In this document: positions 44,110-51,970 of the stretch, piece after piece
How positions within the stretch are numbered: position 1 is the stretch's first letter
Layout of the letters: the number at the start of each line of letters is the position of its first letter
Source of the DNA: Flavimaribacter sp039888615
Lineage (GTDB): Bacteria > Pseudomonadota > Alphaproteobacteria > Rhizobiales > Rhizobiaceae
Direction: 5' to 3' (one strand)
Assembly: GCA_039888615.1 (NCBI GenBank)
Contig: JBDQQS010000009.1
DNA length: 64,000 nt
Translations under genes and position numbers: made by a program
Notes under the pieces: generated by a model
Seen by the model: only the letters and a program-made list of their open reading frames with translations
Databases searched by the model: none
What the model was told of the DNA's origin: nothing

Positions 44110-44967
44110 ATGTTGCGCCACGGGCCGCCTGACAAGGGACCGCTTGCCAGAAAAACGTCTCAATCGAAGCGCAAGGCAGGCAAACCGGATCGTCCAATGC
44201 ACAGACTGGCAATTGTAAGAAGACTTGAGGCCGTTGGATTCCGCGCCTGGCCCGCAGCCTCCATTCAGTATGACGGAAGCTGGCAGGTGCGGCTGACGGC
44301 GGGACACCCCTCGAAACGCCTGAACTCCGTCAATCCGCTTGACCCGTCGGATCACGGCGACGTCGAGACGAGGGTCGAGCGCGCCGCCCAGCGGTTCAGC
44401 GCCTATGGCCGGCCGCTGATCTTTCGGCAATCGCCGCTCGCGCCGCCGCAACTCGACTCCTATTTCGACGCAAAGGGCTGGCGCCGTTTCGACGAGACGA
44501 CGGTGATGATGGCTGACATCCGCAAGCTGGATCTGGACGCGACGCTCGACCATCTGCCAATTCGCGAACTTGGCCGTTACGTCGACGCCAACATTCAGGT
44601 GCATGGACGCGACAAGTCGATCAAGCCGGGACTGACCGAGGTGATCAGCTCCATCCGGCCTTCAAGCGGATGGTTCGTGATCGAGGAGCCGGGCGCAGGA
44701 CCGGTGGCGACTGCGCTGTGCGTGCATGACAGCGATATGGCTGGAATTTTCGAGGTGGCGACGCGCAGCGACCGGCGCAACATGGGCTACGGACGCGAAG
44801 TGGTGACGGCGGCGCTGCGATGGGCGAGAATGCGGGGCGCCGAACAGGCCTGGCTTCAGGTCGGGACCACCAACGAGGCGGCGATGGATCTCTATGAGCG
44901 CTTCGGTTTCGAGGAAATCTACCGCTACGACTATCGGCAGGCGCCGGACAACAGCACGGATGAGTAA
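44110..44967 (+). CDS. GNAT family N-acetyltransferase
   Basis: 285 residues. The C-terminal GNAT domain shows the acetyl-CoA loop RSDRRNMGYGREVVTAALRWA (about 218-238) and the NEAAMDLYERFGFEEIYRYDYR strand, closest to RimI-like enzymes. The N-terminal half is a second, degenerate GNAT-like fold. The substrate is not known. Its stop overlaps the mutT start by 8 nt (ATGAGTAA), and argJ ends 6 nt upstream, so argJ-GNAT-mutT form one transcript. Confidence 0.83.
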   Translation: MLRHGPPDKGPLARKTSQSKRKAGKPDRPMHRLAIVRRLEAVGFRAWPAASIQYDGSWQVRLTAGHPSKRLNSVNPLDPSDHGDVETRVERAAQRFSAYGRPLIFRQSPLAPPQLDSYFDAKGWRRFDETTVMMADIRKLDLDATLDHLPIRELGRYVDANIQVHGRDKSIKPGLTEVISSIRPSSGWFVIEEPGAGPVATALCVHDSDMAGIFEVATRSDRRNMGYGREVVTAALRWARMRGAEQAWLQVGTTNEAAMDLYERFGFEEIYRYDYRQAPDNSTDE

Positions 44968-45379
44968 GGCCGCGTCGAAGCCTTCCATCGTGCTTGTGGC
45001 TGCTTGCGCGCTTGTCGATCAGGATCGCCGCGTGCTGATAGCGCAGCGTCCCGAAGGCAAGTCGATGGCGGGGCTGTGGGAGTTTCCGGGCGGAAAGGTC
45101 GAGGCGGGCGAGACACCCGAGGAAACGGTTATCCGGGAGCTGGAGGAAGAACTTGGCGTGACCACGCGCGCAGCCTGTCTTGCGCCGCTCACCTTCGCCA
45201 GCCACGCCTACGAGACGTTTCACCTGCTGATGCCGCTCTATATCTGCCGCAAATTCGACGGTTTACCGCAACCGCGCGAGGGACAGGCCCTCAAATGGGT
45301 CCGGCCGGCGCGGCTGCGCGAATATCCGATGCCGCCGGCGGACGAGCCGTTGATCCCCTTCCTGATCGATCTGGTCTGA
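44960..45379 (+). CDS. mutT: 8-oxo-dGTP diphosphatase MutT
   Basis: 139 residues. The full Nudix box GGKVEAGETPEETVIREL-EEELG lies at about residues 36-58. The opening VAACALVDQDRRVLIAQRPEGKSMAGLWEFPGG and the C-terminal LKWVRPARLREYPMPPAD are typical of MutT. It hydrolyses oxidised dGTP to prevent A:T to C:G transversions. It starts within the stop codon of the GNAT gene. Confidence 0.93.
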   Translation: MSKAASKPSIVLVAACALVDQDRRVLIAQRPEGKSMAGLWEFPGGKVEAGETPEETVIRELEEELGVTTRAACLAPLTFASHAYETFHLLMPLYICRKFDGLPQPREGQALKWVRPARLREYPMPPADEPLIPFLIDLV

Positions 45380-45413
45380 CCCTCAATTTAAGCCTGACCG
45401 TTAATCTATCATT

Positions 45414-45429
45414 TAGCATGTCGATGCTA
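45414..45429. promoter_or_regulatory. Short perfect dyad upstream of a small membrane protein
   Basis: TAGCAT and ATGCTA are inverted around GTCG, 40 nt before the next gene's start. It could be an operator, or a chance palindrome. Confidence 0.2.
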
Positions 45430-45468
45430 GTAATGCCTGAAGTAACGAAGGTTTTTCAAGGCAATACG

Positions 45469-45768
45469 ATGAGTAATGACGAGTTCTGGTCATCTGTCTA
45501 TTCAGGAAACGGCGAATCGAAAAGCCGCCGTCGGCTGAGCCTGACCCGGCTCGTTCTCCTGTTCGGCGCGGCAGCTGTCACCATGGCTGTCGTCGTGCCG
45601 CCGATGCTTGATCACGCGGCCGATCGTCGCCTCGCCGGACACGCCGGCATTGACTACTCGACCACGTCGTCCATTCGGAAACTGCATGACTATACGGTGC
45701 GCCGCAGCGTGCTGCAGCCCTATGACGACTCTGTTTGCATCATCGGCAAGTCCGGCGAATGTAACTGA
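45469..45768 (+). CDS. Small single-pass membrane protein, conserved hypothetical
   Basis: 99 residues. A charged start (MSNDEFWSSVYSGNGESKSRRR) is followed by one membrane helix (LVLLFGAAAVTMAVVVPPML, about 26-47) and a periplasmic tail that ends in two cysteines (CIIGKSGEC). I do not recognise a named family. AAGG lies 8 nt before the ATG; an upstream in-frame ATG at 45418 overlaps the dyad and lacks an RBS. Confidence 0.65.
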   Translation: MSNDEFWSSVYSGNGESKSRRRLSLTRLVLLFGAAAVTMAVVVPPMLDHAADRRLAGHAGIDYSTTSSIRKLHDYTVRRSVLQPYDDSVCIIGKSGECN

Positions 45769-45786
45769 CGCTGCGCTGCGAACGCG

Positions 45787-46605
45787 TCATTCAGTGCGGC
45801 CGGAAAGGCTTGCGACAAGCTCATCGTCCAGATCCAGGTGATCGCGCGCTTCCGAGAGCACATTTTCTTGCACAGCGGGCGGCGTCAGTTCGACATCCCG
45901 GCGAAACGCTTTCACAATGGTTTCCAGAGCTGTGATGCGCGCATATTTCTTGCAGTTCGCCGGAATGACCGTCCATGGACTGGTCCTGGTCGAAGTTTTG
46001 GCGAACATCTCGTCGATCGCCTCCTGGTAGTCGCTCCAGCGGTTTCGGTTGCGAAAATCCTCATAGGTCAGCTTCCAGCGCTTGAGCGGATCGCGAAGCC
46101 GTTTCTCGAACCGCAACAGTTGTTCTTCCGGCGAGATGTGGAAGAACAGCTTCACCAGCCGGACGCCGTCATCCACGATCATGCGCTCGAAATCGTTGAT
46201 CTCCCGGTAGCCGGCGCGCCACCTGTCCGGCGGCGTCAGTTCCTCGACGCGTTCGACCAGCACCCTGCCGTACCAGGACCTGTCGAACACCGTGATCGCT
46301 CCGCTCGGCGGCAGGCGCTCCATAAAGCGCAACAGAAAATGGCGCTGCGCGTAGTAGTTTCTTGGCGCGCCAATGGGCCAGACCTTGAAGCTTCTCGGAT
46401 CCAGCGCGGTCGACAGTCGCCGTATCGCGCCGCCCTTGCCGGCGGCGTCCCAGCCCTCGAAAACGATGACGCCCGATCTGCCAGACAGGAGATAGGCCTG
46501 CTGGATCTGCATCAGGGTGCGTTGAAGCTTCGCCAGCTTCTTTTCATAGGCTGTCGTCGAGATGGTCTGAGACAGATCGACATCTTTGAGTCTCGGCGCT
46601 TTCAC
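45787..46605 (-). CDS. ppk2: Polyphosphate kinase 2 family protein
   Basis: About 272 residues, a single PPK2 domain. Walker A is EGWDAAGKGGAIRRL, Walker B is VFDRSWYGRVLVERVE, and the lid module region is FFHISPEEQLLRFEKRL. PPK2 enzymes use polyphosphate to phosphorylate nucleotides; single-domain members act on (d)NDPs or (d)NMPs, which cannot be told apart here. I prefer the GTG at 46603-46605, which has AGGA 7 nt upstream; another GTG at 46609-46611 adds two residues. Confidence 0.9.
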   Translation of the reverse strand: MKAPRLKDVDLSQTISTTAYEKKLAKLQRTLMQIQQAYLLSGRSGVIVFEGWDAAGKGGAIRRLSTALDPRSFKVWPIGAPRNYYAQRHFLLRFMERLPPSGAITVFDRSWYGRVLVERVEELTPPDRWRAGYREINDFERMIVDDGVRLVKLFFHISPEEQLLRFEKRLRDPLKRWKLTYEDFRNRNRWSDYQEAIDEMFAKTSTRTSPWTVIPANCKKYARITALETIVKAFRRDVELTPPAVQENVLSEARDHLDLDDELVASLSGRTE

Positions 46606-46689
46606 AGACACATCCTTGGCTGTTCATGAAGATGGGGTGCATGAGGTGCGGTTGATCCTACGTCGCGCGCCGCCCATTTCCAAGCCGGA

Positions 46690-47574
46690 TCAGGATCTGC
46701 TGTTCAACGCGTCCGTCAGGCTCATTTTCGCCGAGCCCGGCCGCAATGGCTTCTGTTGGCCCGGATCAGGCTTCCATCCAGACAGATAGACGACAGTAAA
46801 GCTCGCCCGGATGCGCCCGTCGTCATCGGCGTAGCGTTCTGCGTAGATTTCCGCGGCTCTGGCGAACAGCGCGCGCGTCGCGGGTCGGCGGCTGCGCCCG
46901 GCGAGCGGATTGGCCATGCCCATGTCGCGCAAGTCGCCCATAAGGTGGAACATCGTGTCGTATCGCACCGTATAGGTTTCACCGTCGACGACCGGCAGCG
47001 CGAAGCCGGCGCGCTGCAACAGGCCGCCGCAGTCGCGTATGTCGGCGAAGGGTATGATGCGGGGACTGGCGCCGGTGGACAGTTCGGTTTCGGCGGTAAG
47101 CAGGCAGTCCCGCAATTCGCCGAGCGTGCCTGCGCCCGGCAGGGCCGCGAGAAGAAGGCCGTCAGGCGAGAGACTGTCGGCGATTTGCTTCAGAAGGCCC
47201 GGAAGGTCGTCGACCAGATGCATGGAGAGCGCCGATACGACGAGTTGCAGGCGTTCGCGGCCAAAGGGAAAGGCGTCGAGCGCCGTGACGACGCGGGCGG
47301 TTTCCGGCGAACGATCGGCGAAAAACTCAGGCCCCGCCTCGATGCGCGTGATGAGGTCGGCCTTGCCGCTTTCGGCGAGCAGCCGGGCAACAAGCCCCGT
47401 GTGGCAATGCAGCGCCGCCGCGTTGGCGAAGCGGCGCTCGACGACGCCAAGCCTGTCGGCGAGTTCTCCGGCGACGATGCGCAGCAGGAAATCAGCCCTG
47501 GCAGGATCGCGTGCGAGCGCGCGCAGCCGGTTTTGCCGGATCATTTCGGTATCGAACAGCGTTTCGGCTTTCAT
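46690..47574 (-). CDS. SAM-dependent methyltransferase, BioC/NDUFAF5-like
   Basis: 294 residues. It opens with IRQNRLRALARDPARADFLLR, typical of the alphaproteobacterial NDUFAF5-like group, and has a class I methyltransferase core with ALSMHLVDDLPGLLKQIADSLSPDGLLLAALPGAGTL. The NDUFAF5 relatives hydroxylate a complex I subunit in mitochondria; BioC makes malonyl-ACP methyl ester. The substrate here is unknown. It is divergent from comF, an arrangement frequent in the group. Confidence 0.83.
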   Translation of the reverse strand: MKAETLFDTEMIRQNRLRALARDPARADFLLRIVAGELADRLGVVERRFANAAALHCHTGLVARLLAESGKADLITRIEAGPEFFADRSPETARVVTALDAFPFGRERLQLVVSALSMHLVDDLPGLLKQIADSLSPDGLLLAALPGAGTLGELRDCLLTAETELSTGASPRIIPFADIRDCGGLLQRAGFALPVVDGETYTVRYDTMFHLMGDLRDMGMANPLAGRSRRPATRALFARAAEIYAERYADDDGRIRASFTVVYLSGWKPDPGQQKPLRPGSAKMSLTDALNSRS

Positions 47575-47626
47575 TCGTCCAGGGTCCGAATTAGGCTCTT
47601 TCAGAGCGCATATACAGGGTTGTCAT

Positions 47627-48391
47627 ATGGCAGCAAGTCCACAGATGTCGAGTATTCTCAAGCAATGGATCCCCGCCGGCGGCGCTTTTCTCGCCGATCT
47701 GGTGTTTCCGCCGGTCTGCGCGGGTTGCGGCGTGCGCACCGGGCGAAACGGCGGCCTCTGCGCCGACTGCTGGACGTCCCTGCACTTCATCGAACCGCCG
47801 CTTTGCGACGTGATGGGAACGCCTTTTTCATACGATATGGGAAAGGGCATCGTATCGGCCGAGGCGATCGCCGAGCCGCCGCCGTTCTCGCGATTGCGTT
47901 CCGTTGTTCTCTACGACGATGTCGCCCGTTCTCTGACGCATCGCCTGAAATACAAGGACCGGACCGAACTCGGGCGCCTGATGGCGGGCTGGATGGCGCG
48001 GGCCGGCCGGGAACTGATCGAGGACGCGGAGGTGATCATACCGGCGCCGCTGCACTGGCGGCGGCGTCTTGCGCGCGGCTACAACCAGTCGGCCGAGCTT
48101 GGCCGGGCGGTTGCAGAGCTGTCGGGCAAGACCTATCTGCCGACGGCGCTGATGCGGCGCAAGAACACCCGGCCGCAGGTCGGTCTCGGCGCGGCCGCGC
48201 GACGTGACAATCTGCGCGGCGCCTTCGTGGTTCCGGACAGGGCGAAACCGGATATCTTCGGACGCCGGCTTCTTTTGATCGACGACGTCTACACGACCGG
48301 TGCGACGGCGCGGGCGGCCACCGCGGTTTTGCTGCGGGACGGCGCGCAGGATGTGAGCGTGCTGACCTTCGCCAGGGTTGCGGCGGGGTGA
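47627..48391 (+). CDS. comF: ComF family phosphoribosyltransferase-like protein
   Basis: 254 residues. A four-cysteine zinc motif near the N-terminus (CAGC and CADC, with CD later) is followed by a type I PRTase fold whose PRPP loop is LLLIDDVYTTGATARAA (about 215-230). Conserved RRRLARGYNQSAELGRAVA also fits. ComF acts in DNA uptake in naturally competent bacteria; its role elsewhere is unclear. A later ATG at 47647 is also possible. grxC follows 81 nt on. Confidence 0.87.
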   Translation: MAASPQMSSILKQWIPAGGAFLADLVFPPVCAGCGVRTGRNGGLCADCWTSLHFIEPPLCDVMGTPFSYDMGKGIVSAEAIAEPPPFSRLRSVVLYDDVARSLTHRLKYKDRTELGRLMAGWMARAGRELIEDAEVIIPAPLHWRRRLARGYNQSAELGRAVAELSGKTYLPTALMRRKNTRPQVGLGAAARRDNLRGAFVVPDRAKPDIFGRRLLLIDDVYTTGATARAATAVLLRDGAQDVSVLTFARVAAG

Positions 48392-48426
48392 CGTACGGCC
48401 CTATATGAAGAATAAATGACGAAACC

Positions 48427-48443
48427 ATCCCGATTGTCGGGAT
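48427..48443. other. Hairpin between comF and grxC
   Basis: ATCCCGA and TCGGGAT pair around a TTG loop, 30 nt before the grxC start. No T-run follows, so it is not a canonical terminator; it may form in the grxC leader. Confidence 0.3.
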
Positions 48444-48472
48444 GTGTCGATCCTCTTTGAACGGAGACTCCG

Positions 48473-48736
48473 GTGGCGGACATCGTAATCTATACACGCC
48501 AGTTCTGCGGCTTCTGCACGGCGGCCAAGCGGCTGCTCGACAAGAAGGGCCTGACCTATGACGAGCGTGACGCCAGCTATTCGACCGAACTGCGCCAGGA
48601 GATGTATTCCCGCGCCGGCGGCCGGACGACCTTTCCGCAGATCTTCATCGGCAAGACCCATGTGGGCGGCTGCGACGATCTTTTTGCGCTCGAAGACCAG
48701 GGCAAGCTCGACAGCCTGCTGCTATCGGCGGCGTGA
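48473..48736 (+). CDS. grxC: Glutaredoxin 3
   Basis: 87 residues with the dithiol active site C12-GF-C15 in YTRQFCGFCTAAK, the cis-Pro segment TTFPQIFIG and the glutathione-binding HVGGCDDLFAL. It reduces disulfides with glutathione. The start is GTG, with GGAGAC about 8 nt upstream. The next gene, a nitrilase-like amidase, starts within a few bases of its stop. Confidence 0.95.
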   Translation: MADIVIYTRQFCGFCTAAKRLLDKKGLTYDERDASYSTELRQEMYSRAGGRTTFPQIFIGKTHVGGCDDLFALEDQGKLDSLLLSAA

Positions 48737-48738
48737 CG

Positions 48739-49614
48739 ATGACGGATCTGGCGAAAGGCGTTTTCAAGGCGGCGGCGATCCAGATGCGATCGGGAACGGA
48801 CCCTGAGCGCAATATCGCAGTGCTTCGCGACATGGTGCGCCAGGCCGCCGACCAAGGCGCCGATTATGTCCAGACGCCGGAGATGACCGGCGTGCTGGCG
48901 CGCAGCCGCAAGGACCTGCTTTCCGTGATCGGCGACCAGGCGACTTGTCCGGTGGCGGCCGCGGCCTCGGAGCTTGCGGCGCATCATCAGATTTATCTGC
49001 ACATCGGTTCAACGGCCATTGCGCTTGGCGAAGGCAAGGTCGCCAACCGCGCCTTTCTGTTTGCACCCGACGGCGACCTGGTCGCCACCTACGACAAGAT
49101 CCACATGTTCGACGTGGATCTCGACAACGGCGAAAGCTGGCGTGAGAGCAACACCTACCGGCCGGGCGAAAGCGCGGTGACGGCGGCGCTGCCTTTCGCG
49201 AAGCTGGGCATGGCGATCTGCTACGATCTGCGTTTTCCGGAACTGTTTCGCAGGGAAGCGGTGGACGGCGCTACTGTTTTGAGCGCGCCGGCGGCGTTCA
49301 CGCGCCAGACCGGCGAGGCGCACTGGCACGTGCTCGTCCGCGCGCGGGCGATCGAGAACGGGGCCTTCATGATCGCCGCGGCGCAAGGCGGCAAGCACGA
49401 GGACGGCCGCGAAACCTATGGCCACTCGCTGATCGTCGATCCGTGGGGCGGAATACTGGCGGAAGCCGACAATGACGAACCCGGAATGATCCTGGCGGAA
49501 ATCGACAGCGCAAAGAGCGCCGAGGCGCGCGGCAAGATACCCAATCTGAACAATAGCCGGCCTTTCGACCTGACCACGACCGCCCACGCCTCGGCCCTTT
49601 CGGTGATGGCATGA
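48739..49614 (+). CDS. Carbon-nitrogen hydrolase (Nit1/omega-amidase-like)
   Basis: 291 residues of the nitrilase superfamily. The catalytic triad is visible: Glu in VQTPEMTG, Lys in TYDKIHMFDVDL, and Cys in MAICYDLRFPELFR. This Nit-type branch includes deaminated-glutathione amidases, which suits a gene next to a glutaredoxin, but the substrate is inferred. A GTG at 48733 is an alternative start. Its stop overlaps the next start by 4 nt (ATGA). Confidence 0.9.
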   Translation: MTDLAKGVFKAAAIQMRSGTDPERNIAVLRDMVRQAADQGADYVQTPEMTGVLARSRKDLLSVIGDQATCPVAAAASELAAHHQIYLHIGSTAIALGEGKVANRAFLFAPDGDLVATYDKIHMFDVDLDNGESWRESNTYRPGESAVTAALPFAKLGMAICYDLRFPELFRREAVDGATVLSAPAAFTRQTGEAHWHVLVRARAIENGAFMIAAAQGGKHEDGRETYGHSLIVDPWGGILAEADNDEPGMILAEIDSAKSAEARGKIPNLNNSRPFDLTTTAHASALSVMA

Positions 49615-50039
49615 TCAAGTTTAATCTCGTCTGCGACAGCGACCACCGGTTCGAGGGCTGGTTTTCGAGCAATGACGATTTCGACGGCCAATCGAAGGCC
49701 GGGCTGGTGTGCTGCCCCGTCTGCAATTCAGCGAAGGTGGAAAAGGCGCTGATGGCGCCGTCGGTGTCGACCGCGAAAAAGAAAGACGCGGCGATGCAGC
49801 TCGCCATGAACACCGCGCAGTCTGCGGCCATGACACAGCTGCGCGAGGCAGTGAAGAAAATCCGCGACAACTCCGAGGACGTCGGGACCCGGTTTCCCGA
49901 GGAAGCCCGCAAGATCCATTACGGCGAGGCGGAGGAGCGCGGCATCATCGGCCAGGCGACTCTCGACGACGCCAAGGCGCTGGTCGAGGAAGGCATCGGC
50001 GTCGCCCCGCTGCCGGACCTGCCGGAAGACAAGAACTGA
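49611..50039 (+). CDS. DUF1178 family zinc-ribbon-like protein
   Basis: 142 residues. It begins IKFNLVCDSDHRFEGWFSSNDDFDGQ and has a CCPVCNSAKVEKALMAPSV segment, the conserved DUF1178 front with cysteine pairs that likely bind zinc, then a helical middle and a conserved GEAEERGIIGQATLDDAKALVEEGI end. Function is unknown. It is translationally coupled to the nitrilase gene through ATGA, the usual order in alphaproteobacteria. Confidence 0.92.
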   Translation: MIKFNLVCDSDHRFEGWFSSNDDFDGQSKAGLVCCPVCNSAKVEKALMAPSVSTAKKKDAAMQLAMNTAQSAAMTQLREAVKKIRDNSEDVGTRFPEEARKIHYGEAEERGIIGQATLDDAKALVEEGIGVAPLPDLPEDKN

Positions 50040-50125
50040 TCGGGCGTTCGACGGGCGCCGTCTGCGTGTGTTTTGCCGCTTTCGGGATGCTCTCCTGGTT
50101 TTGATTTTGAAGACACGCCCTATAG

Positions 50126-50155
50126 ATCGCGGATCTTCGTCCGCGATGAGGGAAG
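50126..50155 (+). repeat. REP-like element type B, copy 2
   Basis: The same 30 nt as at 35791 (ATCGCGGA, TCTTCG loop, TCCGCGAT, then GAGGGAAG). It lies in the gap between the DUF1178 gene and the VOC gene and, with copy 3, flanks the VOC gene in direct orientation. Confidence 0.85.
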
Positions 50156-50250
50156 GAGGAGAGGTTCGGTCCAGGCAATCGTCGCCGTATTGTCTGCGAA
50201 ACACTGGCTGAGAGAGTTGCAGGGCCTGCTCAAATAGCACTCATCGCGCG

Positions 50251-50667
50251 TTATCCATCTCGCCCGGGCTCGCTCGGGTTGCTGGAGAAAAGCGCGACCT
50301 TGTTGCCCTGCGGATCACGAAGGTAGCCGACATAGAACCGGGGCCCGTACGAAGCGCGAAAGCCCGGTTGCCCTTCGTCTGAACCGCCTGCGGAAAGCGC
50401 TGCGGCGTGAAGCGCGCGCACCTGCCTTTGATCGAATGCCTCGAATGCGACCATGGATCCGTTGCCGGCGGAGGCTGGACATCCATCGAAGGTTGGCTTG
50501 ACATAGAAGTCGGGCGGGACGAACGATTGACCCGGTTGCGCCGGCAATGCGTAACTCAGCCCCTCCGGCCCCTCCTCCAGTTGATAGCCGAGGGCAGGCA
50601 GGAACGCAGAATAAAATCGCTTCGCGAGCGCCAGATCATCCGCGCCGACGGTGACATAGGCAATCAT
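50251..50667 (-). CDS. VOC family (glyoxalase-like) protein
   Basis: 138 residues with two beta-alpha-beta-beta-beta modules. The opening MIAYVTVGADDLALAKRFYSAFLPALGYQ and the closing RFYVGYLRDPQGNKVALFSS are typical of the vicinal-oxygen-chelate superfamily. Metal ligands would be His or Glu at module ends, but the usual first His appears to be replaced by Val-Thr here, so catalysis is uncertain. It is a single gene with repeats on both sides. Confidence 0.8.
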   Translation of the reverse strand: MIAYVTVGADDLALAKRFYSAFLPALGYQLEEGPEGLSYALPAQPGQSFVPPDFYVKPTFDGCPASAGNGSMVAFEAFDQRQVRALHAAALSAGGSDEGQPGFRASYGPRFYVGYLRDPQGNKVALFSSNPSEPGRDG

Positions 50668-50867
50668 GGTTCTTGTTTCTTCTCCGAATCATGGTCATGC
50701 AGACGCGATTGGCTGGGCTGTCGCAGGACGATGAAGATTTTGCCTTGACGCGCACTCTGCTGTCGAGGCCAAAAAACGATATTGGCGATCATGGTCAGGT
50801 TCATCTTGCGTATTGCTGGCTCACGGCGACGCCTGTCGCTATTGCGTCTGGAGCACAGGCAGTCTGG

Positions 50868-50897
50868 ATCGCGGATCTTCGTCCGCGATGAGGGAAG
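50868..50897 (+). repeat. REP-like element type B, copy 3
   Basis: A third identical 30-nt copy. The gap 50668-51026 has no supportable gene; it contains this element and the type D palindrome at 50984. Confidence 0.85.
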
Positions 50898-50983
50898 TTG
50901 GTTGGGATTTTTCCGGCAATTGAATCCGGTCTTCGCCGGGAAGCAGGGAGTCGGACGGTTCGACGCGCTCTCAAATCGCTCTC

Positions 50984-51004
50984 ATCCCGCGCTTGACGCG
51001 GGAT
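50984..51004 (+). repeat. REP-like element type D
   Basis: ATCCCGCG and CGCGGGAT form an 8-bp perfect stem around CTTGA, followed by CCATGC. The degenerate element at 34921 shares the loop. It lies 23 nt beyond the ubiG stop codon, where it could protect the 3' end of the mRNA. Confidence 0.75.
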
Positions 51005-51026
51005 CCATGCGGCCTGTCGGCGGATT

Positions 51027-51776
51027 CTATTCCGGCCGGGAGGCCAGCAGCATGTAGTTGACGTCGAGGTCGCGGCTGAGGTCCCAGCCGTCCTTGATGG
51101 GATTGTAGCTCACGCCGGTGCGGTCGATGATCGTCATGCCTGCGCCGCCGAGCGGCGTCTCGATTTCCTGCGGCCTCACCAGCTTTTCATATTGATGGGT
51201 GCCGCGGGGCAGCCAGCGCAGCACATATTCCGCGCCGATGATCGCCAGCGCCATGGCCTTCATCGTCCGGTTGATGGTGGCGACGAACATCAGTCCGCCG
51301 GGCTTGACCATGGAGGCGCAGGCTTCCAGGAACAGATCGCGATCGGCCACGTGCTCGACCACCTCCAGATTGAGGACGATGTCGAACATCTCGCCGTCGG
51401 CGGCGAGCGCTTCGGCCGTCACCGCGCGATAGTCGACATCGACTTCCGACTGTGCGGCGTGAACTTTCGCGACCTCGATATTGGTTTCCGACGCGTCGGC
51501 GCCCACGACCTGAGCCCCCATCCTCGCCATTGGTTCGCTGATCAGCCCGCCGCCGCAGCCAATATCGAGCACGCGCAGGTCTCTTGCGGGCCGGGGCGCG
51601 GTGATGTCGCGCCCGTAATGGTTTGCGATCCGGTCGCGGATATAGGCGAGCCGCACGGGATTGAACTTGTGCAGCGGGCGAAATTTTCCCGTCGGATCCC
51701 ACCAGTCCGCAGCCATTGCCGAGAACCGGTCGATCTCCGCCTGGTCGATGGTCGTTTTGCCGGGCGCGCTCATCAT
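51027..51776 (-). CDS. ubiG: 3-demethylubiquinone-9 3-O-methyltransferase
   Basis: 249 residues. The SAM motif is VLDIGCGGGLISEPMARMGAQVVGADAS (about residues 70-97), with the UbiG-specific FSAMAADWWDPTGKFRPLHKFNPVRLAYIRD opening and the LPRGTHQYEKLVRP stretch. It catalyses both O-methylations in ubiquinone synthesis. AAGGA lies 6 nt before the first of two adjacent ATGs. It is divergent from lysC. Confidence 0.94.
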   Translation of the reverse strand: MMSAPGKTTIDQAEIDRFSAMAADWWDPTGKFRPLHKFNPVRLAYIRDRIANHYGRDITAPRPARDLRVLDIGCGGGLISEPMARMGAQVVGADASETNIEVAKVHAAQSEVDVDYRAVTAEALAADGEMFDIVLNLEVVEHVADRDLFLEACASMVKPGGLMFVATINRTMKAMALAIIGAEYVLRWLPRGTHQYEKLVRPQEIETPLGGAGMTIIDRTGVSYNPIKDGWDLSRDLDVNYMLLASRPE

Positions 51777-51808
51777 TGCTCTTCCTTGTGTTCGATACAG
51801 GTAGTTGG

Positions 51809-51898
51809 ATGATTGAGGCTGCTTGTCAAGCACCGCGACTGACGGCAAGAAAACGCGACCGGGCGCGCGCTTGCGGGTTGCGTTCAATTTGTTTATGA
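51809..51898 (+). CDS. Possible 29-codon leader peptide upstream of lysC
   Basis: ATG 51809-51811 opens MIEAACQAPRLTARKRDRAR and nine more residues, and stops one base before the first hairpin arm at 51899. AGG lies 7 nt before the ATG. It is arginine-rich with only one Lys and two Leu-Thr type residues, so it is not an obvious lysine-sensing peptide. Its end beside the paired hairpins is the only reason to list it. It could equally be a chance frame in the ubiG-lysC spacer. Confidence 0.22.
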   Translation: MIEAACQAPRLTARKRDRARACGLRSICL

Positions 51899-51938
51899 GA
51901 GCGGCCACACCGCTCCGGGATCCGAGCGGTTTTGTTTT
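51899..51938 (+). promoter_or_regulatory. Mutually exclusive hairpins (attenuator-like) before lysC
   Basis: Three segments compete: GAGCGG (51899-51904), ACCGCTC (51909-51915) and GAGCGGT (51924-51930). Segments 2 and 3 make a 7-bp GC-rich stem followed by TTTTGTTTTG, a rho-independent terminator. Segments 1 and 2 make an antiterminator with a 5-nt loop. No plus-strand gene ends here (ubiG is on the other strand), so the terminator would act in the lysC leader, 33 nt before its ATG. Regulation is inferred from structure. Confidence 0.5.
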
Positions 51939-51970
51939 GCCGTAGCACCAGTCAGGAACTCTCGCCTCCA

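Noticed and set aside
48427..48443. Terminator between comF and grxC
   Set aside because: The 7-bp hairpin is perfect but no T-run follows on either strand.
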